Position numbers and translations under genes: made by a program | Source: DATCJY01 sp036562565 | GTDB lineage: Bacteria; Bacteroidota; Bacteroidia; Flavobacteriales_D; Sanyastnellaceae | Direction: 5' to 3' | NCBI GenBank assembly: GCA_036562565.1 | Contig: DATCJY010000011.1 | Location: 1 to 64,000 of the forward strand | DNA: 64,000 nt | Shown here: one piece after another, positions 43,878 through 52,951 of the stretch | Layout of the letters: the number at the start of each line of letters is the position of its first letter | How positions within the stretch are numbered: position 1 is the first letter of the stretch | The notes under the pieces: generated by a model | What the model was told of the DNA's origin: nothing | Databases searched by the model: none | Seen by the model: only the letters and a program-made list of their open reading frames with translations

Positions 43878-44651
43878 ATGAGTTTTGGAAAGTGGATAGG
43901 GGGGGTTTTGGGCTGGGCTATGGGAGGTCCCATTGGTGGCATCATAGGCTTTGCACTCGGCTCTATTGCTGACGACAAGAGTTTTCAGGATGCTCCGGCC
44001 AAAGGAACACAGCGAGGATACCAAAGCACACGCAGCCGAGGCTACGAACAATACCGCCACCACACCAGCGGTGGTGACTTCGCATCGGCTTTGCTGATTT
44101 TGTCAGCTGCTGTGATGAAAGCAGACAACCGATTGCTCAAAGTTGAATTGGAATACATCCGTTCGTTCTTCAAAAAGCAATTCGGTGATGAAGCAGCCAT
44201 CCATCATATCGGTGTGCTCAAGAATGTACTCAAGCAAGACATTCCGCTTCGCCAGGTATGCGAGCAAATACGGTATTACATGGAGCACTCCATGCGACTG
44301 CAGCTCATGTATTACCTCTTTGGCATTGCCAATGCAGATGGAAACGTAGATACTCAAGAGATTGATGTATTGGAGCGCATGGCGGCTTATATGGGAATCA
44401 ATGAAAAGGACTTCGATTCACTCAAAGCCATGTACTTCAAACAGGATGATACCAGTATGTACAAGATACTGGAAATATCTCCTGATGCTACGGATGAAGA
44501 AGTGAAGAAAGCCTATCGCAAAATGGCCATGAAGTACCACCCGGATAAACTGCGCAATCTTGGCCCTGAGCATGAGAAAGCCGCGAATGAGAAGTTCCAA
44601 GAAGTTCAAAAAGCCTACGACCGCATCAAAAAATTGCGCGGGTTCAAATAA
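43878..44651 (+). CDS. DjlA-like protein: glycine-zipper, TerB and J domain
   Basis: The 257-aa protein starts with a glycine-zipper-like membrane segment (WIGGVLGWAMGGPIGGIIG). Residues ~50-165 form a TerB helical domain (FASALLILSAAVMKADNRLL, MYYLFGIANADGNVDTQEID). Residues ~192-257 are a J domain with the HPD motif (KKAYRKMAMKYHPDKLRNLG). This is the DjlA layout: a membrane-anchored co-chaperone that stimulates DnaK. It follows the lemA/TPM group by 85 bp. It is one of two J-domain proteins in the window, the other being DnaJ. Confidence 0.88.
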   Translation: MSFGKWIGGVLGWAMGGPIGGIIGFALGSIADDKSFQDAPAKGTQRGYQSTRSRGYEQYRHHTSGGDFASALLILSAAVMKADNRLLKVELEYIRSFFKKQFGDEAAIHHIGVLKNVLKQDIPLRQVCEQIRYYMEHSMRLQLMYYLFGIANADGNVDTQEIDVLERMAAYMGINEKDFDSLKAMYFKQDDTSMYKILEISPDATDEEVKKAYRKMAMKYHPDKLRNLGPEHEKAANEKFQEVQKAYDRIKKLRGFK

Positions 44652-44743
44652 TCATAAAATAGATTATTGACCGGATGTAAATAGGGGGATACCGACATTT
44701 AAATTGATGAAATTCTAAAAAAAATTATTTAAATTCGCATTCG

Positions 44744-44771
44744 TTGAAAACGTGCTCATGGTCGTTTTCAA
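44744..44771. repeat. Inverted repeat upstream of the lectin-like gene
   Basis: Perfect 9-bp arms TTGAAAACG and CGTTTTCAA are separated by 10 bp. There is no T-run directly behind either arm, so this may be an operator or a weak terminator of the J-domain gene. Confidence 0.35.
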
Positions 44772-44802
44772 TTTAAGATAGTTTTTAGTTTTTCAGTTTA
44801 AG

Positions 44803-44836
44803 CCAGCAAAGCCCTGCCTCGAGCAGGGCTTGTTGG
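44803..44836. repeat. Long hairpin upstream of the lectin-like gene
   Basis: Arms ccagcaaagccctgc and gcagggcttgttgg pair over about 14 bp (one G-T pair) around a 5-nt loop (ctcga). It resembles a terminator but lacks a good T-run. It ends ~108 bp before the lectin-like start codon. No gene is seen between 44652 and 44944. Confidence 0.45.
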
Positions 44837-44944
44837 TTATGGCAATTTGTGTGTAAACATGAAAGCTACCAAATTATAATAATGCTAATTAGGCAGCTTT
44901 TAAGTATTAACTTGCGTCAACCTATTAAACTCAAACTAACTGAG

Positions 44945-47131
44945 ATGACAAGATACTTCTTATTCCATCTGTTGGCCATCTGCACCTCCTTGTGTTCAGC
45001 ACAGTCATATTTCCTCAACGGCAATGCGGTTTACATTGGTGGAGATTGTTACCTCTTGACACCTGCAGCGACTTATATGAATGGTACGGTTTGGTATGCA
45101 GATCAGATAGATCTCAACCAACCCTTCGATCTTGAGTTCACTATGAACTTCGGCACACTGGACGGCAGTGGTGCAGATGGAATTTGCTTTGTGTTGCAAA
45201 CAGTTGGGACCAATGCGATAGGTGCTTCAGGTGGAGGAATAGGGTATCAATCATTCGGAACATCACTCGGTATTGAATTTGATACATATCAAAACACCAA
45301 CTTCGGTGATCCTAGTTATGATCACATAGCTATTGAGTACAATGGCAATATTCATCACGGTGCATCTACCGGTCATATTGCCGGGCCTGTACAAGCTTCT
45401 GCAACAAGCGCCAACATTGAAGATGGACAAGACCACCGAGTACGCATAACCTGGAATCCTGAGACCCATCTCATTTCTGTTTACTTTGATTGCGTGCATC
45501 GTCTCAGTGGCACCTTTGATTTAATCAACAACATTTTCGGTGGGCAAAACATGGTTTACTGGGGATTTACGGCAGCAACTGGCGGCTCCTATAACAACCA
45601 AACAGTTTGTTTGCGTGAAGACATAATTGCAACTACTGAAGTATCCATCTGTTCCGGGGCTTCTGCGCAACTACAGGTATCAGGCTCGGCTGACGGAACC
45701 TATTCTTGGTCGCCATCAACCTACTTGAGCGACAGCACCATTGCAAATCCCATTGCTACACCTCCCGGCACGATCTCTTATATCGTGAGCTATATGGATG
45801 ATTGCGGTATCCTACGTGAACAACCGGTTACCGTAAGTGTAGATACGCTAGAGATCATCGCATCTCTTCCACAAGAATTAAACTGTGTAACCACTGAAGT
45901 CATTTTAAATGTGCAGTCTAACTTGGATGTCCCCACCAATTTCAGGTGGACATTGAACGGCACCACCTTGCAAGAAGGAATCAATGCCACTTCATGGTCG
46001 GCACAATCACCGGGCGAATACATCATCCATGCAGATGTGAACGATATATGCATTGCTCAGGACACTATTACAGTTATAGGCAATTATTATTTTGAAATCA
46101 TCTCTTCTATTCCTCAGCCATTGAGTTGTGCTCAAACGCAAGTAGACCTCACCGTGCAATCCAACCCCAATTTGCCTGCACTCTATACTTGGACATTGAA
46201 TGGTAACACCTTGCAACAAGGCATGAACGCATCATCCTGGACAGCTGATACACCCGGACAGTATATCATTCAGGCACACGTGAACGACATCTGTTTTGCG
46301 CAAGACACCATCACCGTAATGGGCAACTACGAGGAGTATACGCTAACTGTGGGAGAAGACATCGAGTTGAATTGCGAGGTGGAAGAAGCCATCCTCACTG
46401 CAGAAACCGATGCCAACAACGTAACCTGGTATCACAACAACTCATTGCTAACAAACCATACCACTCCAGAGCTGCTCATAGACACTCCTGGCATTTATAC
46501 CATTGTTGCCATTCACCCTCAATCGGGTTGTATATCACAAGATGAAATCAACGTAACACAAGACCTATCCACCCCGATTATTGCCACCGCAGAACAAGGC
46601 GTACTTACCTGCATTGTACCGCAACTGGCTATACAAGGTATCACCGTTAATTCACCGCATCCTTATTCTGTAACCTGGAGCAGTCTTGACGGAAATATTG
46701 TAAGTGGAGCCAATACCCTTAGTCCGGTTGTCAATCAAAATGGCACGTATTACATTGAGGTGCGTGATGAGCATACCGGTTGCACATCCACCTCTTATGT
46801 CACCATAGAAGAAAGTGAAGATTTCCGGTTCAACCTAGAATCATTGGTATTTCCGAATGTAATCACCCCAAACGGAGACTCATACAATGAGTACTGGAGG
46901 CCTTTCTCAATTTACGATCCCGAACAAGACCTCAGCGTTATTTTCAAAACTTACAACTTCTTGGTATTTGACCGTTGGGGTAAAAAAGTTTTCGAAACAT
47001 CGAGCTACAACAACCGCTGGGACGCGAATGAATTGGGTGAAGGCACATATTATTATTTATTCAGCTGCGAGACCTATTGTGAACCCGGAGTGGTGAAAGA
47101 AGTGCAAGGAAATATCCTCGTTTCGCGTTGA
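44945..47131 (+). CDS. Secreted L-type lectin-like protein with Ig-like repeats and type B T9SS signal
   Basis: The start is set at ATG 44945 because it opens the signal peptide MTRYFLFHLLAICTSLCSAQ (728 aa). Residues ~21-225 match the legume/L-type lectin-like fold (FDLEFTMNFGTLDGSGADGI, GIGYQSFGTSLGIEFDTYQN, DHRVRITWNPETHLISVYFD). Ig/PKD-like modules follow, including two neighbouring ~80-aa copies (TWTLNGNTLQQGMNASSW and RWTLNGTTLQEGINATSW). The C-terminus (FPNVITPNGDSYNEYWRPFS ... FDRWGKKVFETSS) is a gliding-associated type B sorting domain. It is predicted to bind glycans at the cell surface. Confidence 0.88.
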   Translation: MTRYFLFHLLAICTSLCSAQSYFLNGNAVYIGGDCYLLTPAATYMNGTVWYADQIDLNQPFDLEFTMNFGTLDGSGADGICFVLQTVGTNAIGASGGGIGYQSFGTSLGIEFDTYQNTNFGDPSYDHIAIEYNGNIHHGASTGHIAGPVQASATSANIEDGQDHRVRITWNPETHLISVYFDCVHRLSGTFDLINNIFGGQNMVYWGFTAATGGSYNNQTVCLREDIIATTEVSICSGASAQLQVSGSADGTYSWSPSTYLSDSTIANPIATPPGTISYIVSYMDDCGILREQPVTVSVDTLEIIASLPQELNCVTTEVILNVQSNLDVPTNFRWTLNGTTLQEGINATSWSAQSPGEYIIHADVNDICIAQDTITVIGNYYFEIISSIPQPLSCAQTQVDLTVQSNPNLPALYTWTLNGNTLQQGMNASSWTADTPGQYIIQAHVNDICFAQDTITVMGNYEEYTLTVGEDIELNCEVEEAILTAETDANNVTWYHNNSLLTNHTTPELLIDTPGIYTIVAIHPQSGCISQDEINVTQDLSTPIIATAEQGVLTCIVPQLAIQGITVNSPHPYSVTWSSLDGNIVSGANTLSPVVNQNGTYYIEVRDEHTGCTSTSYVTIEESEDFRFNLESLVFPNVITPNGDSYNEYWRPFSIYDPEQDLSVIFKTYNFLVFDRWGKKVFETSSYNNRWDANELGEGTYYYLFSCETYCEPGVVKEVQGNILVSR

Positions 47132-47208
47132 TCACGAGTTTATTTAATTATTGTGAATCATCGTGTGCATTTCATAACAATAAGCTGAATTGGTACGAAG
47201 TTTAATCA

Positions 47209-47236
47209 TGTGTCTGTCGGTAATTTCGACACACAT
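47209..47236. promoter_or_regulatory. Imperfect hairpin upstream of the NADH dehydrogenase gene
   Basis: TGTCG (47215-47219) and CGACA (47227-47231) pair around GTAATTT with flanking tgt/aca pairing across one mismatch. It lies about 15 bp before the ATG at 47251, so it could affect translation or be an operator. Confidence 0.3.
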
Positions 47237-47250
47237 TAATTAAACCGAAA

Positions 47251-48555
47251 ATGAATATTCCAAATACAGATAAACAGCGAATTGTTATCGTTGGTGGAGG
47301 ATTCGGTGGTTTACAGCTGGCCAAGGAACTCAAGGATAAAAACTTCCAAGTAGTCTTAATTGACAAGCACAATTACCACGCATTTCAACCCTTGTTTTAT
47401 CAGGTTGCAACGGCCGGATTAGAACCGGGCAACATTGCCTACCCATTGAGGAAAATATTTAATTCCTATACGGATTATTATTTCCGCATGGCCGAATTGC
47501 AGGAGGTAATTCCTTCTGCCAATATCATTAAAACCAATATTGGTGACTTACACTATGACATATTAGTGATAGCCACAGGAGCAACGACCAATTACTTTGG
47601 CAATCAAAAGATGGCGCAGTTGTGCATGCCCATGAAGACTGTTTCAGAAGCATTAAACATCCGCAGCCTCATGCTCCAAAACTTTGAACGCGCACTGCTC
47701 ACTGATAACCAACGCGAACGTGCAGCACTGATGAGTGCCGTGCTTGTGGGTGGTGGACCTACAGGCGTAGAGCTTGCCGGAGCACTTGCCGAGTTGAAGA
47801 AAGATATCCTTCCAAAGGATTATCCTGATTTGGATATTCGGCAAATGGGCATTCATATCATCGATGCCGGTGACCGTCTCCTTTCTGGCATGAGTCCTAA
47901 AAGCAGTGAACGTGCCCTCAAAGACCTCCGAGCCATGGGCGTTCATGTGTATCTCAACAAGCGCGTGACAGACTATGATGGTCAAGTTATCACCTGTCAT
48001 GACGGCCTCCAACTTCATGCTTCACTTGTCATCTGGTCAGCCGGAGTAAAAGCCGCCATCCCCAAAGGACTACCCGAAGAGTGTATCCAATTTGGGCGCA
48101 TTGCCGTGGATGAATACAATGCAGTAAAGGGACTCGACAACGTTTATGCTGTGGGAGATGTGGCAGTGATGGTTTCTGAAGAGTATCCAAAAGGACACCC
48201 GATGCTGGCACAACCGGCCTTGCAACAAGGCAAGCTGCTTGCAAAAAACATCGTCCGCATGCGCAATGGCAAAGAGCGTAAGCCATTCAAGTACAAAGAC
48301 CTCGGCTCCATGGCCACCATTGGTCGCAACAAAGCTGTAGCCGAATTGACCTATACAAAGATTTACGGCTGGCTCGCTTGGGTGGCTTGGTTGTTCGTGC
48401 ACGTGTATCAACTGATTGGTTTCCGCAACCGCATATCGGTACTTATCTCATGGGCACAGAATTATTTCAGACATGCAAGAGATTTAAGGTTGATTATTCG
48501 TCCATATCACAGGCAGTTGGACAATCCCGATGAAGTAAAAAAGGACAATCTCTAA
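47251..48555 (+). CDS. ndh: Type II NADH dehydrogenase (NDH-2)
   Basis: The 434-aa flavoprotein transfers electrons from NADH to quinone without pumping protons. RIVIVGGGFGGLQLAKEL is the FAD-binding Rossmann motif. VLVGGGPTGVELAGALAELK is the NADH-binding one. HAFQPLFYQVATAGLEPGNI and AVGDVAVMVSEEYPKGHPML (second FAD contact) are typical of NDH-2. The C-terminal region (WLAWVAWLFVHVYQLIGF) contains the amphipathic or hydrophobic membrane-binding segment. It ends at a bidirectional terminator shared with the convergent mutase gene. Confidence 0.93.
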   Translation: MNIPNTDKQRIVIVGGGFGGLQLAKELKDKNFQVVLIDKHNYHAFQPLFYQVATAGLEPGNIAYPLRKIFNSYTDYYFRMAELQEVIPSANIIKTNIGDLHYDILVIATGATTNYFGNQKMAQLCMPMKTVSEALNIRSLMLQNFERALLTDNQRERAALMSAVLVGGGPTGVELAGALAELKKDILPKDYPDLDIRQMGIHIIDAGDRLLSGMSPKSSERALKDLRAMGVHVYLNKRVTDYDGQVITCHDGLQLHASLVIWSAGVKAAIPKGLPEECIQFGRIAVDEYNAVKGLDNVYAVGDVAVMVSEEYPKGHPMLAQPALQQGKLLAKNIVRMRNGKERKPFKYKDLGSMATIGRNKAVAELTYTKIYGWLAWVAWLFVHVYQLIGFRNRISVLISWAQNYFRHARDLRLIIRPYHRQLDNPDEVKKDNL

Positions 48556-48561
48556 GAATTG

Positions 48562-48599
48562 AACATAAAAAAAGCCATGCGAATTGCATGGCTTTTTCA
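48562..48599. terminator. Bidirectional terminator between ndh and the mutase gene
   Basis: An 8-bp stem AGCCATGC/GCATGGCT (48573-48580, 48586-48593) is flanked by an A-run and a T-run. Confidence 0.9.
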
Positions 48600-48621
48600 T
48601 TCTATTTTAATTCAGATGAGG

Positions 48622-50670
48622 TTATTTATATCCTTCAATCAACACTTCCAAAATTTGTTGTGCTGCTTTGGAAATCTTAGTACCCGGGCCAAAGATGCCC
48701 ACGCAACCGGTTTCATATAAGAAGTCATAATCCTGTTCCGGAATCACACCACCGGCTACAACCAGTATGTCTTCTCTACCCTGCTGCTTCAATTCTTCGA
48801 TGAGTTGAGGAACAAGTGTTTTGTGACCTGCAGCGAGTGATGAAGCTCCAACGATGTGAACATCGTTCTCAATAGCCTGACGAGCAACTTCACTAGGAGT
48901 TTGGAACAACGGACCGATATCCACATCAAATCCGATGTCAGCGAATGAAGTAGAAATCACTTTTGCACCGCGGTCATGACCGTCTTGTCCCATCTTCGCT
49001 ACCAGGATGCGAGGTCTGCGACCGGCCAGCTTCGCGAATTCATCGCTCATCTGTTTCGCTTTTTCAAAATCTTTATCCATACTTGATTCGCTGGAATAAA
49101 CACCACTCACACTGCGAATGGTGGCCTTGTATCTTCCGAATACCTTCTCCAATGCCGCAGATATTTCCCCCAAACTTGCGCGCTGACGTGCAGCTTCAAT
49201 GGCAAGTTCGAGAATATTGCCTTCACCGGTTTCTGCACAACGGGTTATTGCTTTCAAAGCAGCTTGGCAGGCTTCTTCATTGCGCTCGCTGCGTAATTTG
49301 GCTAAGCGCTCAATCTGTGCTTGGCGTACCGCATTGTTATCTACTTCAAGAATATCTACTGGTGCCTCTTCTTCCAATTCATAGATGTTCACTCCGATGA
49401 TTTTCTCACGGCCGCTATCGATGCGTGCTTGCTTTCTGGCAGCCGCTTCTTCGATGCGAAGCTTAGGCAAACCTGCTTCAATCGCTTTGGTCATGCCCCC
49501 CATCTCTTCTACTTCCTGGATAAGCGCCCAAGCTTTGTTTGCCATGTCTTGGGTCATCTTTTCTATCAAGTGCGAACCACCCCAAGGGTCAACGGCTTTG
49601 CAGATATCGGTTTCATCTTGGAGATAAAGCTGTGTGTTGCGAGCGATGCGTGCACTGAAATCAGTAGGTAGAGCAATGGCTTCATCCAACGCATTGGTGT
49701 GTAGTGATTGTGTTCCACCAAATGCCGCAGCCAATGCTTCTATACAAGTACGTGCCACGTTATTGAATGGGTCCTGCTTGGTAAGACTCCATCCACTGGT
49801 TTGGCAGTGCGTACGCAAAGCCATGCTCTTAGGGTTTTGCGGGTTGAACTGCTTGATGAGTTTTGCCCAAAGCATACGGGCTGCGCGCATCTTAGCAATT
49901 TCTTCAAAGTGATTCATACCAATTGCCCAGAAGAACGACAAACGCGGTGCAAAATCATCGATGCTCATACCGGCATTTATTCCTGCACGCACATATTCCA
50001 ATCCGTCAGCGAGTGTATAAGCCAATTCAATCTCCGAAGTGGCACCAGCTTCCTGCATGTGATAACCACTTATGGAAATAGGATTGAACTTCGGCATGTG
50101 CTTGGAGGTGTATTTGAAGATATCACTAATGATGCGCATGCTCGGAGTTGGCGGATAGATATAGGTATTGCGCACCATAAATTCCTTGAGGATATCGTTC
50201 TGAATGGTACCTTGCAATTGTTCTTGCTTCACTCCTTGCTCTTCAGCCGCCACGATGTAAAATGCAAGAATCGGAATTACCGCACCGTTCATCGTCATAC
50301 TCACACTCATTTCACCAAGCGGAATCTGATCGAAGAGGATCTTCATATCGAGAATGGAGTCGATAGCCACACCGGCCTTGCCGACATCACCGTGTACACG
50401 TGGGTGGTCGCTGTCATAACCGCGGTGCGTGGCCAAGTCAAATGCCACACTCAACCCCTTTTGTCCTGCAGCAAGGTTTCTTCTGTAAAAAGCATTGGAT
50501 TCTTCAGCAGTACTGAATCCGGCATATTGGCGAATCGTCCATGGACGAATCGCATACATGCTCGCATAAGGCCCTCTTAAAAACGGAGCTATTCCTGCAT
50601 GATAATCGCTCTTCGTTTCTCCTGTGGCCCGGAGAGGAGTAATATTTGAAAAGTCAATTCTTTCTGCCAT
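48622..50670 (-). CDS. scpA: Methylmalonyl-CoA mutase, large (B12-binding) subunit
   Basis: The 682-aa enzyme interconverts succinyl-CoA and (R)-methylmalonyl-CoA using adenosylcobalamin. The TIM-barrel part has PWTIRQYAGFSTAEESNAFY, GLSVAFDLATHRGYDSDHPR, MTMNGAVIPILAFYI and RTHCQTSGWSLTKQDPFNN. The C-terminal cobalamin domain has the base-off motif DGHDRGAKVI, later SSLAAGHKTLVPQL. The chain is about 30 residues shorter at the N-terminus than common large subunits (~715 aa), but all catalytic blocks are present. No small subunit, epimerase or meaB chaperone gene is next to it. Confidence 0.95.
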   Translation of the reverse strand: MAERIDFSNITPLRATGETKSDYHAGIAPFLRGPYASMYAIRPWTIRQYAGFSTAEESNAFYRRNLAAGQKGLSVAFDLATHRGYDSDHPRVHGDVGKAGVAIDSILDMKILFDQIPLGEMSVSMTMNGAVIPILAFYIVAAEEQGVKQEQLQGTIQNDILKEFMVRNTYIYPPTPSMRIISDIFKYTSKHMPKFNPISISGYHMQEAGATSEIELAYTLADGLEYVRAGINAGMSIDDFAPRLSFFWAIGMNHFEEIAKMRAARMLWAKLIKQFNPQNPKSMALRTHCQTSGWSLTKQDPFNNVARTCIEALAAAFGGTQSLHTNALDEAIALPTDFSARIARNTQLYLQDETDICKAVDPWGGSHLIEKMTQDMANKAWALIQEVEEMGGMTKAIEAGLPKLRIEEAAARKQARIDSGREKIIGVNIYELEEEAPVDILEVDNNAVRQAQIERLAKLRSERNEEACQAALKAITRCAETGEGNILELAIEAARQRASLGEISAALEKVFGRYKATIRSVSGVYSSESSMDKDFEKAKQMSDEFAKLAGRRPRILVAKMGQDGHDRGAKVISTSFADIGFDVDIGPLFQTPSEVARQAIENDVHIVGASSLAAGHKTLVPQLIEELKQQGREDILVVAGGVIPEQDYDFLYETGCVGIFGPGTKISKAAQQILEVLIEGYK

Positions 50671-50864
50671 AACTGGCGGCCAAGTTACGTGAAAAGAAGC
50701 GCTGCAGAAAAGTTGAATTCAGCCAACCGGAAGCACCATTTCGGGTGAAGCAGGCAATGCTTTTAGAAGCCCCACTTCATGGCAACAATACTGAACATCA
50801 GATAAGTCAGCTCATTCCTTAACCCTTCATCTCCACCCAAGCTACACAACCCTATTCAAATCGT

Positions 50865-50872
50865 TACATTTG
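50865..50872 (+). promoter_or_regulatory. Candidate -7 box of the SpecificRecomb gene
   Basis: TACATTTG matches the Bacteroidota -7 consensus TAnnTTTG exactly and lies 28 bp upstream of the ATG at 50900. No TTG is found at the expected -33 spacing. Confidence 0.35.
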
Positions 50873-50899
50873 CTAGCAAACGAATTTTTTAGAGGGTTT

Positions 50900-52924
50900 A
50901 TGGCCAAACAGATAAATAAGACAGCCTTATTGAATCAGCTTTTTGTGGATAAGATATCGGCAGGGAACAGCGAAGACGAGGTCGATTTTCTGCGCGATAT
51001 AGTGGGCGTCTTGCGACCCTCTGACCCGAAGAAGGTAAAAGAAGCAGATATATCTCCGCTGCTTGCGTTGCTGCGAGGTCATACAGAGTACATCAACTTT
51101 TTCCGTACCTATCTTTTTCAACTTATACGTGGAAAGGATTTTGACCAAATCATATACGATGCGGGCATTATCAAAGACTCGGATTTTCTCTATGAAGTAC
51201 GCAAGCGGTTGATCGAAAAAATTATTCCTTATCAGCCAGCCAAGAACACGTTGCAGTATGTGCTCAATCAAGCGTTTTATGTCAGCACAGATCCATTGTG
51301 GCTGGAGAAAATTCCAAATGAGCAATTGCTGGAATTGTTTGACCTATGCGGTTTTCAAAGTATTTACAGACCTGCTGTACACAATTTTGCCTTTGCCGAA
51401 ATGCTCTATGGTCTAGAAGTTCTGGTGCAGCGCATCTCCGGTAGAGCCATGGAAACGGAAGTGAACAACATGGTACCGGAGTTTCAGAATTTTGAGAGTC
51501 CGTTCATTGCGCTTCAACGCGAATTTGCAGATTTCAACGACCGCCTTTTAAAGGCGGAAAAGAAATATGTAAGCGCTGATGATTTGCATTACAAGCAACT
51601 ACAAATTTTGCTCAAGCAATGCGATGACTACGTGCGCACGGCCTTCCAGAACACGCAGAAGTACGGAATCTCCATGAAGGTAAACCAAACCTTGCTGCGC
51701 ATTCGTCAGCAACTGGATCGCATCAAGGAGTTATTGCCATTTGTCATTCTTGAAGATGAATCATTGTCCAAACAAAAGACAATTGAGGTAGCGTTGCAGC
51801 TCATCAGGCTCAATTGCTATAAGAGCAATATCAAACAATTGGTAAGCGATAGCACGCAATCGATATCCTATGAGATTACGCAACACTCTGCCAACACGGG
51901 CGAGCACTACATCACCTCCACCAGCAAAGAATATTGGAGGATGTTTCGCACGGCCTGCGGTGGAGGTTTCATTGTTGCGTTCCTGTGCATTTTCAAAGTG
52001 TTGCTTTCCAAGGTAGATGCCAGTGAATTCGGAAGAGCATTTTTATACAGCATGAATTATTCTTTGGGATTCATCGCAATCTATCTCACAGGAGGAACAC
52101 TCGCTACCAAGCAGCCAGCGATGACTGCAAGTGCTTTGGTAAGTGCATTGGAAAAAGGCACCAACGAGAAAACAGGAATTGATGACAAATACTTCAGCTT
52201 TGCAATATTCTTTGCTCGTGTATTCCGCTCACAGTTCATCGCCTTCATGGGCAACGTATTGTGTGCATTCCCTATAGCCATGTTGCTCATCTGGGGAATA
52301 GACGTCTTATTCCATTACAACATTGCTGCCACTAAATGGGACAAACTTCTCACCGACCTTGACCCTATTGCATCCAAAGCCATACTCCATGCTGCTATAG
52401 CCGGTTTCTTCTTGTTTATCTCCGGTATCATAGCAGGAAGCATAGCCAACCGCAACAAGCACTTCTCCGTTTATTACCGCATACAGGAGCATCCGATTCT
52501 GAAAAAAACATTCGGTAAGGAAACGACTCTGAAGATTGCATATATATATGACAAGTATTACGCAGGCATTACCTCCAACTTTTGGTTTGGTGTATTTATG
52601 GGAAGTACAGCGTCCATCGGAGTATTCCTTGGTCTTGACTTAGATATCCGGCACATCACATTTGCGAGTGGCAACCTCGCATTAGGCCTATATGGTGCGC
52701 AATTCCATGTTGACCAATCGATGATTATATGGGGGATAATCGGAATAGGTATCATCGGGTTGGTAAACTTCCTCGTGAGTTTTTCCTTGTCAACGATACT
52801 TGCATTTCGCTCTCGCAATATTCCATTGTCAGAATTGCGACTTGTAGCAAGTACAATATGGCGCTATTTTCTCATCCAGCCTTCACACTTCTTCTATCCT
52901 CCCAAACAAAACAACAAGTCGTAA
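50900..52924 (+). CDS. Membrane protein of the 'site-specific recombinase' (SpecificRecomb) family
   Basis: The start is ATG 50900 (674 aa); an upstream TTG is in frame but adds nothing conserved. Residues ~1-350 are soluble and helical (LLALLRGHTEYINFFRTYLF, LLKQCDDYVRTAFQNTQKYG). The second half carries several membrane helices (GGGFIVAFLCIFKVLL, FLYSMNYSLGFIAIYLTGGT, VLCAFPIAMLLIWGIDVLF, IIWGIIGIGIIGLVNFLVSF). The invariant-looking TGGTLATKQPAMTASALVSA marks the family historically named from the Neisseria gcr locus. The membrane topology and absence of recombinase catalytic motifs make a real recombinase activity doubtful. It is 27 bp upstream of the WYL regulator gene. Confidence 0.82.
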   Translation: MAKQINKTALLNQLFVDKISAGNSEDEVDFLRDIVGVLRPSDPKKVKEADISPLLALLRGHTEYINFFRTYLFQLIRGKDFDQIIYDAGIIKDSDFLYEVRKRLIEKIIPYQPAKNTLQYVLNQAFYVSTDPLWLEKIPNEQLLELFDLCGFQSIYRPAVHNFAFAEMLYGLEVLVQRISGRAMETEVNNMVPEFQNFESPFIALQREFADFNDRLLKAEKKYVSADDLHYKQLQILLKQCDDYVRTAFQNTQKYGISMKVNQTLLRIRQQLDRIKELLPFVILEDESLSKQKTIEVALQLIRLNCYKSNIKQLVSDSTQSISYEITQHSANTGEHYITSTSKEYWRMFRTACGGGFIVAFLCIFKVLLSKVDASEFGRAFLYSMNYSLGFIAIYLTGGTLATKQPAMTASALVSALEKGTNEKTGIDDKYFSFAIFFARVFRSQFIAFMGNVLCAFPIAMLLIWGIDVLFHYNIAATKWDKLLTDLDPIASKAILHAAIAGFFLFISGIIAGSIANRNKHFSVYYRIQEHPILKKTFGKETTLKIAYIYDKYYAGITSNFWFGVFMGSTASIGVFLGLDLDIRHITFASGNLALGLYGAQFHVDQSMIIWGIIGIGIIGLVNFLVSFSLSTILAFRSRNIPLSELRLVASTIWRYFLIQPSHFFYPPKQNNKS

Positions 52925-52951
52925 TCACCACACCCCTATCCCCAAACCGAG

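Noticed and set aside
49708..50580. 290-aa frame antisense to the methylmalonyl-CoA mutase gene
   Set aside because: Entirely within the mutase coding region and without any domain signal.
50900..52924. Evidence for a mobile element from the 'recombinase' gene
   Set aside because: No flanking repeats, integrase motifs or accessory genes; the protein is a multi-pass membrane protein next to a regulator gene.
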